From IMG/VR virus record IMGVR_UViG_3300009160_000182, positions 1 to 22,850 of that record: a stretch of 22,850 bases of DNA. The stretch is one strand, 5' to 3'. A model generated the notes under the pieces. It was not told the origin of the DNA. It was given only the letters and a program-made list of their open reading frames with translations, and ran no database searches. A program made the position numbers and the translations under genes. Position 1 is the stretch's first letter, and each line of letters begins with the position of its first letter. Below are positions 16,030-22,184 of this stretch, piece after piece. The stretch is from a virus.

Positions 16030-16367
16030 CGCTTGCCACCTCGCTGGTCGTAGGTGTCGGCATTGATGATCGTGAGACGATCGCCGCCACGCGCCGCGAA
16101 CGGTCTATGCAGCAGCGATGGATCCTTCCTGGCGATATGGATCCCTTGCTGAATCCCATCCAGGTAGGCAACCCTGGAATCGAGGGCCATCGCTTTGCTG
16201 CCTGTTCGCAGCCCGGCCCAGAGCCAACGGGCAACCCCGCAGGGCAGGGCCAGAAAGATGGGCAGCGCATAGTGCCCGTTGCTCTGCCAGTCGTACCAGG
16301 CCGGCCCGTACCAAGCCGGAACGCATTGGCCGGGTCCGATGAATTGAAGCAGCTGGAATCGCTTCAT
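16026..16367 (-). CDS. Small membrane protein with one predicted transmembrane helix
   Basis: 113 aa. The N-terminus is rich in Trp/Tyr/Pro (PAWYGPAWYDWQS), then a hydrophobic segment of about 20 residues (HYALPIFLALPCGVARWLWA, about 37-56) can span a membrane. The remainder is soluble and mildly basic. It starts by ATGA overlap with the 68-aa gene and ends by ATGA overlap with the RuvC-like gene. No family is recognised. A holin or pinholin-type role is possible because no lysis gene is otherwise visible, but a single segment and a replication-operon location make that only a guess. Confidence 0.65.
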   Translation of the reverse strand: MKRFQLLQFIGPGQCVPAWYGPAWYDWQSNGHYALPIFLALPCGVARWLWAGLRTGSKAMALDSRVAYLDGIQQGIHIARKDPSLLHRPFAARGGDRLTIINADTYDQRGGKR

Positions 16368-16570
16368 TTGGCGCCAACCTTGCGACGATTGATTGCATCG
16401 ACCTCCTCCCGCACTTGGTCGCGGCAGGCGTCGTAGAGAGCTTTGCTGTGTGCGCCCCAGCTCTCGGCAGGCACAGTCGCTTGCATAGAGCAAGGAATAC
16501 CCACGTTTTCGTAGTTGCCCAGGTTGACCTTGGCGGAGAATGACCGTGCGATCGTGATTTCTTGGCTCAC
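16364..16570 (-). CDS. Conserved-looking 68-aa phage protein
   Basis: It starts with GTG at 16570 in a GTGA overlap with the SSB stop; the longer frame to 16810 is shadow sequence in the SSB gene. The product begins V/MSQEITIARSFSAKVNLGNY followed by ENVGI, a pattern I associate with short phage proteins of unknown function that lie next to SSB or recombination genes. A short helical tail (DACRDQVREEVDAINRRK) follows. The length, coupling and beta-then-helix layout suggest a small accessory of the DNA-binding machinery. Confidence 0.7.
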   Translation of the reverse strand: MSQEITIARSFSAKVNLGNYENVGIPCSMQATVPAESWGAHSKALYDACRDQVREEVDAINRRKVGAK

Positions 16571-17214
16571 CAGAGCTCCTCCCCAGCGCTGGCTGGTCCC
16601 TCGGCAGCATCGAACCCAAACGGATCCGCAGCAGCAGGGGCCAGGGTGGTGGCGTCCGTGCCCTCCTCGGGCGCACCGAAGACACCGGGGTCCACGGCTT
16701 GAATGGTGTAGGGGACGTGGTTGAGAACACGCACGCCAAGCAGCTGCAGGGTTAGCCCTTTCCCGCCTCTTTCGTTCTCCCACAAATAGCAGGAATAGGC
16801 AAGTTTGCACACCGACCCGTTGCCGATTGCGACATCAACAGGCCAAGGATTCCCTTTGGCGTCTTGCACCATGGGAGGCGGCAACGGGGTGCCGCGCTTG
16901 GTTTCCGTATCACGGCTAAAGGTGATCCTCACCAGTCCAGTAGGGATTTCGATGCCGTTGTCATCGACAATCGTTTCCTTCTTCCACGGCCTTCCGTTTG
17001 GGCCGTACTTGGCGTTGCCGCCATATTTATCCATGAATGCTCTATGCAGGGAGCCAACGAACTGTTTCGCTATCGGATCCCGATCCGGATCAGCTTGAAG
17101 CAGCACGATTCCGTGCTGCATCTTTTCACCTGAATCGTTCTTAACAAGCTTGGCCTTAAGGACGTTTGCAAACAGGACTTCGCCGGCCGGGGTGACCAGC
17201 GTTTCGGATGCCAT
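16567..17214 (-). CDS. Single-stranded DNA-binding protein (DUF2815/gp2.5-like OB fold)
   Basis: 215 aa from ATG 17214. The central region (NGSVCKLAYSCYLWENERGGKG then LTLQLLGVRVLN) matches the end of the OB-fold of the DUF2815 ssDNA-binding family, and DAKGNPWPVDVAIGNGS precedes it. The C-terminal tail is flexible and acidic, ending with an aromatic residue (AGEELW), as do T7 gp2.5 (ending in Phe) and bacterial SSB tips that dock partner proteins. An alternative GTG at 17256 would add 14 residues but lies in the palindrome, and no conservation supports it. It is the first gene after RNA polymerase, as gp2.5 is a middle gene in T7, and starts the long coupled operon. Confidence 0.85.
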   Translation of the reverse strand: MASETLVTPAGEVLFANVLKAKLVKNDSGEKMQHGIVLLQADPDRDPIAKQFVGSLHRAFMDKYGGNAKYGPNGRPWKKETIVDDNGIEIPTGLVRITFSRDTETKRGTPLPPPMVQDAKGNPWPVDVAIGNGSVCKLAYSCYLWENERGGKGLTLQLLGVRVLNHVPYTIQAVDPGVFGAPEEGTDATTLAPAAADPFGFDAAEGPASAGEELW

Positions 17215-17253
17215 GCTCTGCAGGGGTGTAGGGCTCCCGGATACTAGGGCATC

Positions 17254-17273
17254 CACTAGCGCAGGCGCTAGTG
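17254..17273. promoter_or_regulatory. Perfect palindrome between RNA polymerase and SSB genes, candidate operator
   Basis: CACTAGCGC-AG-GCGCTAGTG is a perfect 9-bp inverted repeat with a 2-bp centre, lying in the 60-bp gap between the RNA polymerase stop and the SSB ATG. Its outer half-site CACTAG recurs, also palindromically, upstream of the MarR-like gene (22528-22535). Size and symmetry fit a dimeric winged-helix repressor site. As RNA it would be a 9-bp hairpin without a U-tract, so a terminator is less likely. Confidence 0.5.
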
Positions 17274-17274
17274 C

Positions 17275-19716
17275 CTAGCTGAACAGATACGGGTTACTGC
17301 CGATCTCGCCGATCTCCAGCGCTCCCCGCGGCGGCGGCGGTGGCAGCGCCTTAAGCCCTGCGTTGCAACGGATCTCCTCGGCGATCGCCCCCAGCCAGTC
17401 GGTGGCATAGAGGGCCCGGAACTCGTCGAGCAAGGTCTTCTGCAACCAGTTGGCGTTGGCCGGATCAGTGGCGAAACAGTCGTGGTTGGTCAGCAACGGC
17501 ACACCTTGTTCTCCAGCCCTGTAGGCCACGGCATGCACCAGTGCCGCATCGAAGCTATGGACCAGGTTGGCGGTGATGCTGCCGTTGGTTCGCCGGGCGC
17601 TCAGCTCCCCCTCCGGCGGGTCCTCCTCGAAGGTGACGGCCGCGAGCTTGCCGAGGAGGTGCGTGCGGATCACGGATTTACTGGGTGTCGGCCGGCCTAC
17701 CTGCATGGGCCAGCCCATCGGCGTGGTCCACCTGATCTGTTGCTGGTGCTGGCCCACCACCTCCCGGCCCACATCGCAGAGCCAGCGGCGGAGCTGCATC
17801 AGGGATGCGGTTTCGGTGCCGAGCACCACCCGCAACCTGGATTCCAGGTAGCTGCTGGGCCGATAGATCCGGCCTGCCCAGTCATCCGCGGGCCCCAGCC
17901 GCTGCTGCAGTTGATCCCGGATGCCATCGGCCACCGTGCGGGAGGTGGAACCGAACGGCGTGTGCATCACGGCGGCCTTCACCCAGCTGCGATCAATGCC
18001 AAGTTCCAGCCAGCCGGCGGCGAGCTGGTGGGTCCGCGCATCCCCGCAATGCAGATCGATCTCCAGCTGCTGCTGCAGTCGCTGAACCACAACGGAATAG
18101 AGGTCGTTCGGCCCGGTGCCGCAGACATTGCACAGCTCGGCCATCGCTCGATCCCGGAGCAGGGCCGCGATGATCCCGGCGCCGGAGCAGGTTTGATCCA
18201 GGCGGATGGGAACCCCGCAACTTTCGAGGGGGTAGGACAGCCGGCCGCTGCATCTAGTAACCCTGGCAACCGCTCGGCTCAGCTGGAGAAACTGCCAGGG
18301 CTGCCTTGCCTCCCGCCACAAGTGGGCATTGCCCAGCGGGTCATCAGCTACAGCCAGCATCCTCTCCCTGCTATCTGACCCCCACAGCATCCGGTCGTCC
18401 CATTGGTGGCGAGTGAACCCCCAGTGTCCGGCCGCTGCCTTCAATATCCACTCGAAACCAGCCCCGCCGGCCGGCGGCGAGTTGTGGAACTGCAGCAGGG
18501 CCTTCTGGTGGTCGGGGCCCTGGTGCGTGAGGCCCCGGTTTGCGGTGAAGGCCCGGCCCCGGAAGTCGAGGAAGTGAGCCTGATAGATCGGCCGGCCCAC
18601 CAGCGCCTCGGCGGTCTGCAGTGCCCGATCGATCGCCACCCGCTTGGAGCTGTTGTCCCTCAGGTCCTGGTGGTGCCGGGCCTGGTCGCGCCGCCAGGCA
18701 TCCTGCACATCCGGCGGCTCGCTGGTGGGGAACGGTCCCGCATCGGGCACGGGATCCCTCTCGACCGGGAACAGGCCGGGGATGCCCCGGTCCCACGCCT
18801 CCCGCTGCACCCGCAGCATCCACGGGTCCACCTCCAGCTGCTGCCGCTGCAGGACGTTGACGGCTGCCAGCTGCGGACCGATCCGGCCCGACAGGTAGCT
18901 GATCGCCGCGTGGTCTCGCGCCGCCCGGATCTGCACCACCGGGGAGGTGTTGGCCAGGTGGCCACCGCCTACCAGCCCCTCCCAGGGGATCGGCTCGATC
19001 ACCATCGGCCCCCGGTTTGGTCGGAGACTGCGGGGAGGGTGGCGCCGGATGAAGTCCAGGGCCTTGTCTGATGGCAGCACCCGCCACTGAGGGCGCCGGT
19101 TCGGCTGGTCGCTCTTGTCGATAATCACCAGCCCGGTTTCCCGGCGCACCACCTCGAGTAGGAGCAGGCCCACGGTCGCCCGCTCGATCCGGGTCCAGAT
19201 CGGGTTGGAACCCTCGATCGGCCGGGCGGCGATCGCCAAAACCGCCGCGCGCTTCTCCGCTGTGGTCCGGTCGAGCAGTCGATCCAGGCTGGCCGGGGAT
19301 CGCCGGCCGATCTCACCGGCCTTCACCTCGGCATCCACGGCCACACCGATGGCCAGGGCCAGCCCTTGAAAGCTGACGGCATGGGAAAGGCGGTCCAGGA
19401 TCGTGACCAGGGCCACCGCCGCGATGCGTTGCGGGCTGCCGAGGGCGGCCACCAGCGGCAGGGCCCCATAGCCAGGGCCGCCCAGCTGGGGGTTCTCGCC
19501 CAAGCGATAAAGAATCGCCTCGATCTCTCGGCTGACGGGATCAGCAAACTGCTGAAACAGTGCGGTTCCGTATTCGGTGCAGGACTCCCGGCGATACCGG
19601 CGGAGCACCTGCCGCATCACCAGCGCTCGCTGCTCGGCGTTGGTGGCCTCCTGCCATTCCAGCCGCTGCTGGAGGTCCCTGTCCACCGTGGTGGATTTGC
19701 TGCTTGGCGGATTCAT
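17275..19716 (-). CDS. Single-subunit DNA-directed RNA polymerase (T7 gp1-like), divergent
   Basis: 813 aa (T7: 883). Landmarks: LDFRGRAF with Asp384/Arg388 (T7 D421/R425), motif A RLDQTCSGAG with catalytic Asp507 (T7 D537), motif B VKAAVMHTPFGST with Lys580 (T7 K631) and Phe588 at the T7 Tyr639 position, ANLVHSFDAALV, motif C NHDCFATDP with Asp746 (T7 D812), and a C-terminal foot ALPPPPPRGALEIGEIGSNPYLFS resembling T7 MPALPAKGNLNLRDILESDFAFA in arrangement. Both metal-binding Asp are present, so activity is expected. Motif A is unusual (T7 has DGSCSGIQH), and the Tyr-to-Phe change affects the residue that rejects deoxynucleotides. It would transcribe the middle and late genes from phage promoters. 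No Shine-Dalgarno is evident before ATG 19716. Confidence 0.95.
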   Translation of the reverse strand: MNPPSSKSTTVDRDLQQRLEWQEATNAEQRALVMRQVLRRYRRESCTEYGTALFQQFADPVSREIEAILYRLGENPQLGGPGYGALPLVAALGSPQRIAAVALVTILDRLSHAVSFQGLALAIGVAVDAEVKAGEIGRRSPASLDRLLDRTTAEKRAAVLAIAARPIEGSNPIWTRIERATVGLLLLEVVRRETGLVIIDKSDQPNRRPQWRVLPSDKALDFIRRHPPRSLRPNRGPMVIEPIPWEGLVGGGHLANTSPVVQIRAARDHAAISYLSGRIGPQLAAVNVLQRQQLEVDPWMLRVQREAWDRGIPGLFPVERDPVPDAGPFPTSEPPDVQDAWRRDQARHHQDLRDNSSKRVAIDRALQTAEALVGRPIYQAHFLDFRGRAFTANRGLTHQGPDHQKALLQFHNSPPAGGAGFEWILKAAAGHWGFTRHQWDDRMLWGSDSRERMLAVADDPLGNAHLWREARQPWQFLQLSRAVARVTRCSGRLSYPLESCGVPIRLDQTCSGAGIIAALLRDRAMAELCNVCGTGPNDLYSVVVQRLQQQLEIDLHCGDARTHQLAAGWLELGIDRSWVKAAVMHTPFGSTSRTVADGIRDQLQQRLGPADDWAGRIYRPSSYLESRLRVVLGTETASLMQLRRWLCDVGREVVGQHQQQIRWTTPMGWPMQVGRPTPSKSVIRTHLLGKLAAVTFEEDPPEGELSARRTNGSITANLVHSFDAALVHAVAYRAGEQGVPLLTNHDCFATDPANANWLQKTLLDEFRALYATDWLGAIAEEIRCNAGLKALPPPPPRGALEIGEIGSNPYLFS

Positions 19717-19754
19717 GCTGCGGCGACAGGGCCGTTCGGCAGAAAATCCACCGG

Positions 19755-19815
19755 GACCCTGCAGAGGTGAGTCTTCCCATCCTCGCCCCAGTCACGGGAA
19801 CTGTTCTGCAGGGTC
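19755..19815. repeat. Inverted 11-bp repeat pair beside the att-like core
   Basis: GACCCTGCAGA at 19755-19765 is repeated in inverse orientation (TCTGCAGGGTC) at 19805-19815, centres 50 bp apart. A related word (TCCCTGCAGA) occurs within the 15-bp inverted repeat at 20671-20706. Near an attachment core these could be integrase arm sites, but they may equally be operators. Confidence 0.4.
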
Positions 19816-19828
19816 GCAAAGGTGGGCA

Positions 19829-19871
19829 GCAGATTTTAAGTCCGCTGCGTATACCATTCCGCCATGCCCCC
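19829..19871 (-). other. Putative attP core: 5' half of tRNA-Leu(UAA)
   Basis: Read on the minus strand, these 43 nt fold as the first half of a leucine tRNA: acceptor 5' strand GGGGGCA, D-stem GCG/CGC around a loop containing GGTA, then anticodon stem GCGGA/TCTGC closing the loop CTTAAAA, anticodon UAA. The variable arm, T-arm and 3' acceptor strand do not follow, so it is not a working tRNA. Tyrosine integrases commonly recombine in tRNA genes and phages carry the matching segment as attP. It lies between KilA-N and RNA polymerase genes, about 940 bp from the integrase stop. I recall that cyanophage P-SSP7 carries a 42-bp match to its host's leucine tRNA gene near int. Confidence 0.75.
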
Positions 19872-19915
19872 GGTCAGTCCTGGCCTTGGTTCTCGGGTTT
19901 TCGGTCGCTGCTTCT

Positions 19916-19981
19916 GCTGCTTGGAAAAGCAGCAAATCGGCAGCAAAAAACGGCAACCAAAGAACGGGTGGACGCGTCCAC
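19916..19981. repeat. Direct repeats, hairpin and palindrome flanking the att-like core
   Basis: GCAGCAAA at 19929-19936 and 19940-19947 and a related GCAACCAAA at 19953-19961 are spaced about one helical turn apart, like integrase arm-type sites. The first is the right arm of a short stem-loop (GCTGCTT-GGAA-AAGCAGC, 19916-19933). A perfect 14-bp palindrome GTGGACGCGTCCAC (19968-19981) lies just after the KilA-N stop. Confidence 0.45.
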
Positions 19982-19982
19982 A

Positions 19983-20591
19983 TTACGGGGCGTGCAGGAC
20001 CACCACGGCGGACGGCATGGCGCCACCTCGGCCCATCGGCTGAACGATGGAGAGCAGGCTCTGGATCACGGCCGCTCGCCTCCTGATCAGGGCCAGGCAC
20101 TCGGCCGCCGTGGCCAGGGATCCCCGTGTGGGCCATCCAGTCATGGCCGCCAGCCGCTCGGACTCCCTGCTGAGATCGGCGCAGAGCACGCTGATCACTT
20201 CTGACACGTCCTCGCCGGGCAGCACCATGAAGGGCCGCGACGGGTTGGGCTTGGACTTGGCCTCCAGCTCTTCGAGGAACCAGCCATCCATCCACACAGC
20301 GAACTGCGGGGAGATCCAGCGGGCCAGGTCCACGGCGAGGCGTGGATGGATCCAGGTACCACGGAAACGATTGGGACCGGTGGTGGTGGTCAGCACCAGC
20401 CGATCGGCGGGAATGCCAAGGCGGGCGGCCAGGGCCTGGATGTAGTCGGTGGTGCGATCGTTGCGGATAAAGCCCGACCACTCCTTGCTGTTGGCGCGGC
20501 ACATGGCCGTCGCATTGGCATAACCGTCGCTGTCGCGGCGGGTGATGGGTGCGTCGTTCCACGTGCGGACGCTGAGGCCTGAGGCGTTCAT
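19983..20591 (-). CDS. KilA-N domain protein (possible antirepressor or lysogeny regulator)
   Basis: 202 aa from ATG 20591. The KilA-N DNA-binding fold spans about residues 10-115: GYANATAMCRANSKEWSGF with IRNDRTTDYIQAL, then GPNRFRGTWIHPRLAVDLAR and WISPQFAVWMDGWFLEELE, all hallmarks of the family. The C-terminal part (about 120-202) is helical and unassigned. KilA-N proteins in temperate phages are often antirepressors or early regulators. The start is chosen because the frame back to 20756 crosses the promoter and hairpin region and because the leader AAACAACCATGA is shared with another early gene at 22111. It sits between integrase and the att-like core, so its control could link integration with entry into polymerase expression. 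Confidence 0.9.
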   Translation of the reverse strand: MNASGLSVRTWNDAPITRRDSDGYANATAMCRANSKEWSGFIRNDRTTDYIQALAARLGIPADRLVLTTTTGPNRFRGTWIHPRLAVDLARWISPQFAVWMDGWFLEELEAKSKPNPSRPFMVLPGEDVSEVISVLCADLSRESERLAAMTGWPTRGSLATAAECLALIRRRAAVIQSLLSIVQPMGRGGAMPSAVVVLHAP

Positions 20592-20631
20592 GGTTGTTTC
20601 CGATTGAGGTCGTCCGACATCGCTGCCAGAC

Positions 20632-20668
20632 GTGTGCAGCATAAGCACACCGGATTGGTGGCTGTCAA
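20632..20668 (-). promoter_or_regulatory. Host-type promoter of the KilA-N gene with operator over the -10 region
   Basis: On the minus strand a perfect -35 TTGACA (20668-20663) is followed after 18-19 bp by TTATGC/TATGCT (about 20644-20638). The -10 lies in the spacer of an inverted repeat GTGTGC-7 bp-GCACAC (20632-20650), so a dimeric regulator bound there would block it. Spacing is longer than the 17-bp optimum and the -10 is weak, consistent with a regulated promoter. Transcription would start about 40 bases before ATG 20591. Confidence 0.5.
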
Positions 20669-20670
20669 CA

Positions 20671-20706
20671 GCAAGGGGTCCCTGCGAATCTGCAGGGACC
20701 CCTTGC
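20671..20706. repeat. Perfect 15-bp inverted repeat (operator or integrase transcript end)
   Basis: GCAAGGGGTCCCTGC and its exact reverse complement are separated by 6 bp (GAATCT). It lies two bases upstream of the TTGACA -35 box and about 100 bp after the integrase stop. As RNA the stem would be very stable, but no U-tract follows on either strand, so either a Rho-type/stabilising end for the int transcript or a regulator site is possible. Confidence 0.6.
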
Positions 20707-20775
20707 CTCGAATGCGACCGGGCCTCCGATACGGTTTCAGGCGCCCGCCTCATCACCAGGCGCCACCGCGTCCAG

Positions 20776-20786
20776 CCTTACGGGTA
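20776..20786 (-). promoter_or_regulatory. Candidate phage RNA polymerase promoter upstream of KilA-N
   Basis: Minus-strand TACCCGTAAGG shares the 10-mer ACCCGTAAGG with the site at 22603-22612, and its ACCCGTAA equals the 3' end of the promoter I recall for cyanophage Syn5 RNA polymerase (ATTGGGCACCCGTAA). It is intergenic, 185 bp upstream of the KilA-N start. The upstream half does not match Syn5. Confidence 0.4.
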
Positions 20787-20808
20787 GGACCGACCCGGCG
20801 GGAGCAGG

Positions 20809-21816
20809 TTATCCGCTCTCCAGCGCTTCTACGCATGCCGAGAGGGCATCGGTGCTCAGGTGCAGGTAGCGCTTCACAGCAGCCAGGGAGCTCCACCCCC
20901 CGAAGGTCATCAACTGCACCAGGCTGATCCCCCTGGTGGCCAGTTTCGAGGCGCACGTGTGGCGGGTGGTGTGGATCGTGAGGGTCTGATCGTGGGCCAG
21001 TCCTAGGTGCTCCTTGGCCCGATCGAACAGGCGCCGGTAGCGGTCGTAGCTGTAGGGGAACACCCGGGCGCCCGGCACCGGCACGCCGCAGGCCTTCACC
21101 GCATCGAGGGCCCGGGCGGTGAGAGGCACCGTGCGTGGCATGCCGTTCTTGGTCTTCCAGAAGGTGCAGCGACCTCGATCCAGGTCCAGGTCCCCCCAGC
21201 GCAACCGCTCAACCTCTCCCCAGCGGGTGCAGGTTTCCAGCAGGAACACCAGCACCAGGGCCGCGGCGGGCTCCTCGATCGCCTGGAAGTATTCGATCAT
21301 CTGGTCCCGCTCGCGGTCGCTCATCACGCGGTCCTTCTCGCCGCCGGGCTTCAGCTGCTTGGGCATCGCCGGCCGGGTGGTGATGCGCCCGTGGAGCTGG
21401 GCATCGCTGAACATCGCTTTGAGGGCGGAGAGCTTCCGGTTGATGGTGGCCGGCCGGTTGCCCTGGCTTCGGAGCTTGCCCCTCCACTGCTCCACCGCTG
21501 TGGCGTTGATCGATTCGAGCGGTGTCGAGGGGCCGAAAAACTGCACCGCCGCAGCGCTGTAGATGGCGGCCGTTCGCTCATAAGGCAGCCCAGCCCAGCG
21601 AACCTCAAGCGATAGCTGCCGGGCCTGGGCCAGGGTGAAGCCCGCGGCGTTCACCACGGGTTCGGCCATCAGGTGGTCCCGCAGCTCTCTCCGCTTCCGC
21701 TCGGCCTCGGCCTTGGTGCGGCCGGAGGCCTGCCGCCGTTTGCCGTCAACCGTGACATCCGCGATCCAGCGTCTTTGGCCGCTGGCATCGATTCGTGGTC
21801 TAACTGCTCCGGTCAT
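20809..21816 (-). CDS. int: Tyrosine-family site-specific integrase
   Basis: 335 aa from ATG 21816. An N-terminal arm-type DNA-binding region (WIADVTVDGKRRQASGRTKA, about 17-36) and a core-binding SAM-like domain (about 60-145) precede the catalytic domain. Catalytic residues are in place: Arg198 in CTRWGEVERLRW, Lys221 or Lys223 in FWKTKNGMP, His282 and Arg285 in IHTTRHTCASKLA, Trp308 in FGGWSS and the nucleophile Tyr317 in VKRYLHLS. It should therefore be active in integrating phage DNA, probably at a leucine tRNA gene given the att-like core at 19829-19871. The upstream in-frame start at 21897 overlaps the preceding gene and crosses a hairpin; the ATG at 21816 follows a C/A-rich leader (CACACCATGA) without Shine-Dalgarno, like its early neighbours. 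Confidence 0.95.
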   Translation of the reverse strand: MTGAVRPRIDASGQRRWIADVTVDGKRRQASGRTKAEAERKRRELRDHLMAEPVVNAAGFTLAQARQLSLEVRWAGLPYERTAAIYSAAAVQFFGPSTPLESINATAVEQWRGKLRSQGNRPATINRKLSALKAMFSDAQLHGRITTRPAMPKQLKPGGEKDRVMSDRERDQMIEYFQAIEEPAAALVLVFLLETCTRWGEVERLRWGDLDLDRGRCTFWKTKNGMPRTVPLTARALDAVKACGVPVPGARVFPYSYDRYRRLFDRAKEHLGLAHDQTLTIHTTRHTCASKLATRGISLVQLMTFGGWSSLAAVKRYLHLSTDALSACVEALESG

Positions 21817-21843
21817 GGTGTGGTGTGGGTAGGTGGTCGGGAA

Positions 21844-21859
21844 GGGCCCCGAAGGGCCC
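21844..21859 (-). terminator. GGGCCC-UUCG-GGGCCC hairpin upstream of int
   Basis: A 6-bp all-GC stem capped by a C(UUCG)G tetraloop on the minus strand, between the 81-aa gene and int. It is followed by TTCCC only, so it may be a weak terminator/attenuator or a stabilising stem that limits int expression. Confidence 0.5.
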
Positions 21860-21865
21860 CAGCGA

Positions 21866-22111
21866 TCAGAGCTGTTTGATGAAGTGTTCGATCTCATCCA
21901 CCATTGCGTCGAGGGCTTTTGCTGCGACCCTTTCTGCCTCTTGAGCGGTTTCCCACCGATCTGAGCAAGGCTTCAGGGCTTCCAGTTGGAGCCTGATTGG
22001 CTTCAGCTCGGGAAAAGCCACCAGCGTTTGGTCTACGGACGTAGCAAGAACTTGATCGACTACGTCAGCGGCGCTGTATTCGGGCGCTGCTTTGGTTATG
22101 GCGTTGGTCAT
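21866..22111 (-). CDS. Hypothetical 81-aa early protein
   Basis: From ATG 22111: MTNAITKAAPEYSAADVVDQ, then VLATSVDQTLVAFPELKPI and a helical C-terminus (AERVAAKALDAMVDEIEHF) ending IKQL. It is acidic and helical, with no recognised domain. The start is placed here rather than at 22171 because the leader AAACAACCATGA is identical to that of the KilA-N gene and the longer version crosses a 6-bp hairpin and a palindrome. It lies between the MarR-like regulator and int, where small regulators or host-takeover proteins are common. Confidence 0.65.
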   Translation of the reverse strand: MTNAITKAAPEYSAADVVDQVLATSVDQTLVAFPELKPIRLQLEALKPCSDRWETAQEAERVAAKALDAMVDEIEHFIKQL

Positions 22112-22148
22112 GGTTGTTTTGGCGAAGAATGCGGCAGGGCCGCGGCTA

Positions 22149-22179
22149 GGCCCACTCATGGGCCTTGGCACGATCGTGC
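22149..22179. repeat. Stem-loop and 12-bp palindrome after the MarR-like gene
   Basis: GGCCCA-CTCA-TGGGCC (22149-22164) forms a short stem-loop, and GCACGATCGTGC (22168-22179) is a perfect palindrome. Both lie in the 73-bp gap between the MarR-like stop and the 81-aa gene start. They could separate the two transcripts or bind a regulator. Confidence 0.4.
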
Positions 22180-22184
22180 ACGGC

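Noticed and set aside
3009-19236. Three HIP1 octamers (GCGATCGC at 3009, 17381, 19229) as proof of a cyanobacterial host
   Set aside because: By a rough estimate about one is expected by chance at this base composition, so three is only suggestive; used as minor support, not as a feature.
19716-19871. Complete phage-encoded tRNA-Leu, perhaps interrupted by an intron
   Set aside because: After the anticodon arm no variable arm, TTC-type T-loop or full 3' acceptor strand appears before the RNA polymerase start. A TGCCCAC just after the anticodon arm could pair imperfectly with the acceptor strand but would give a tRNA lacking its T-arm.
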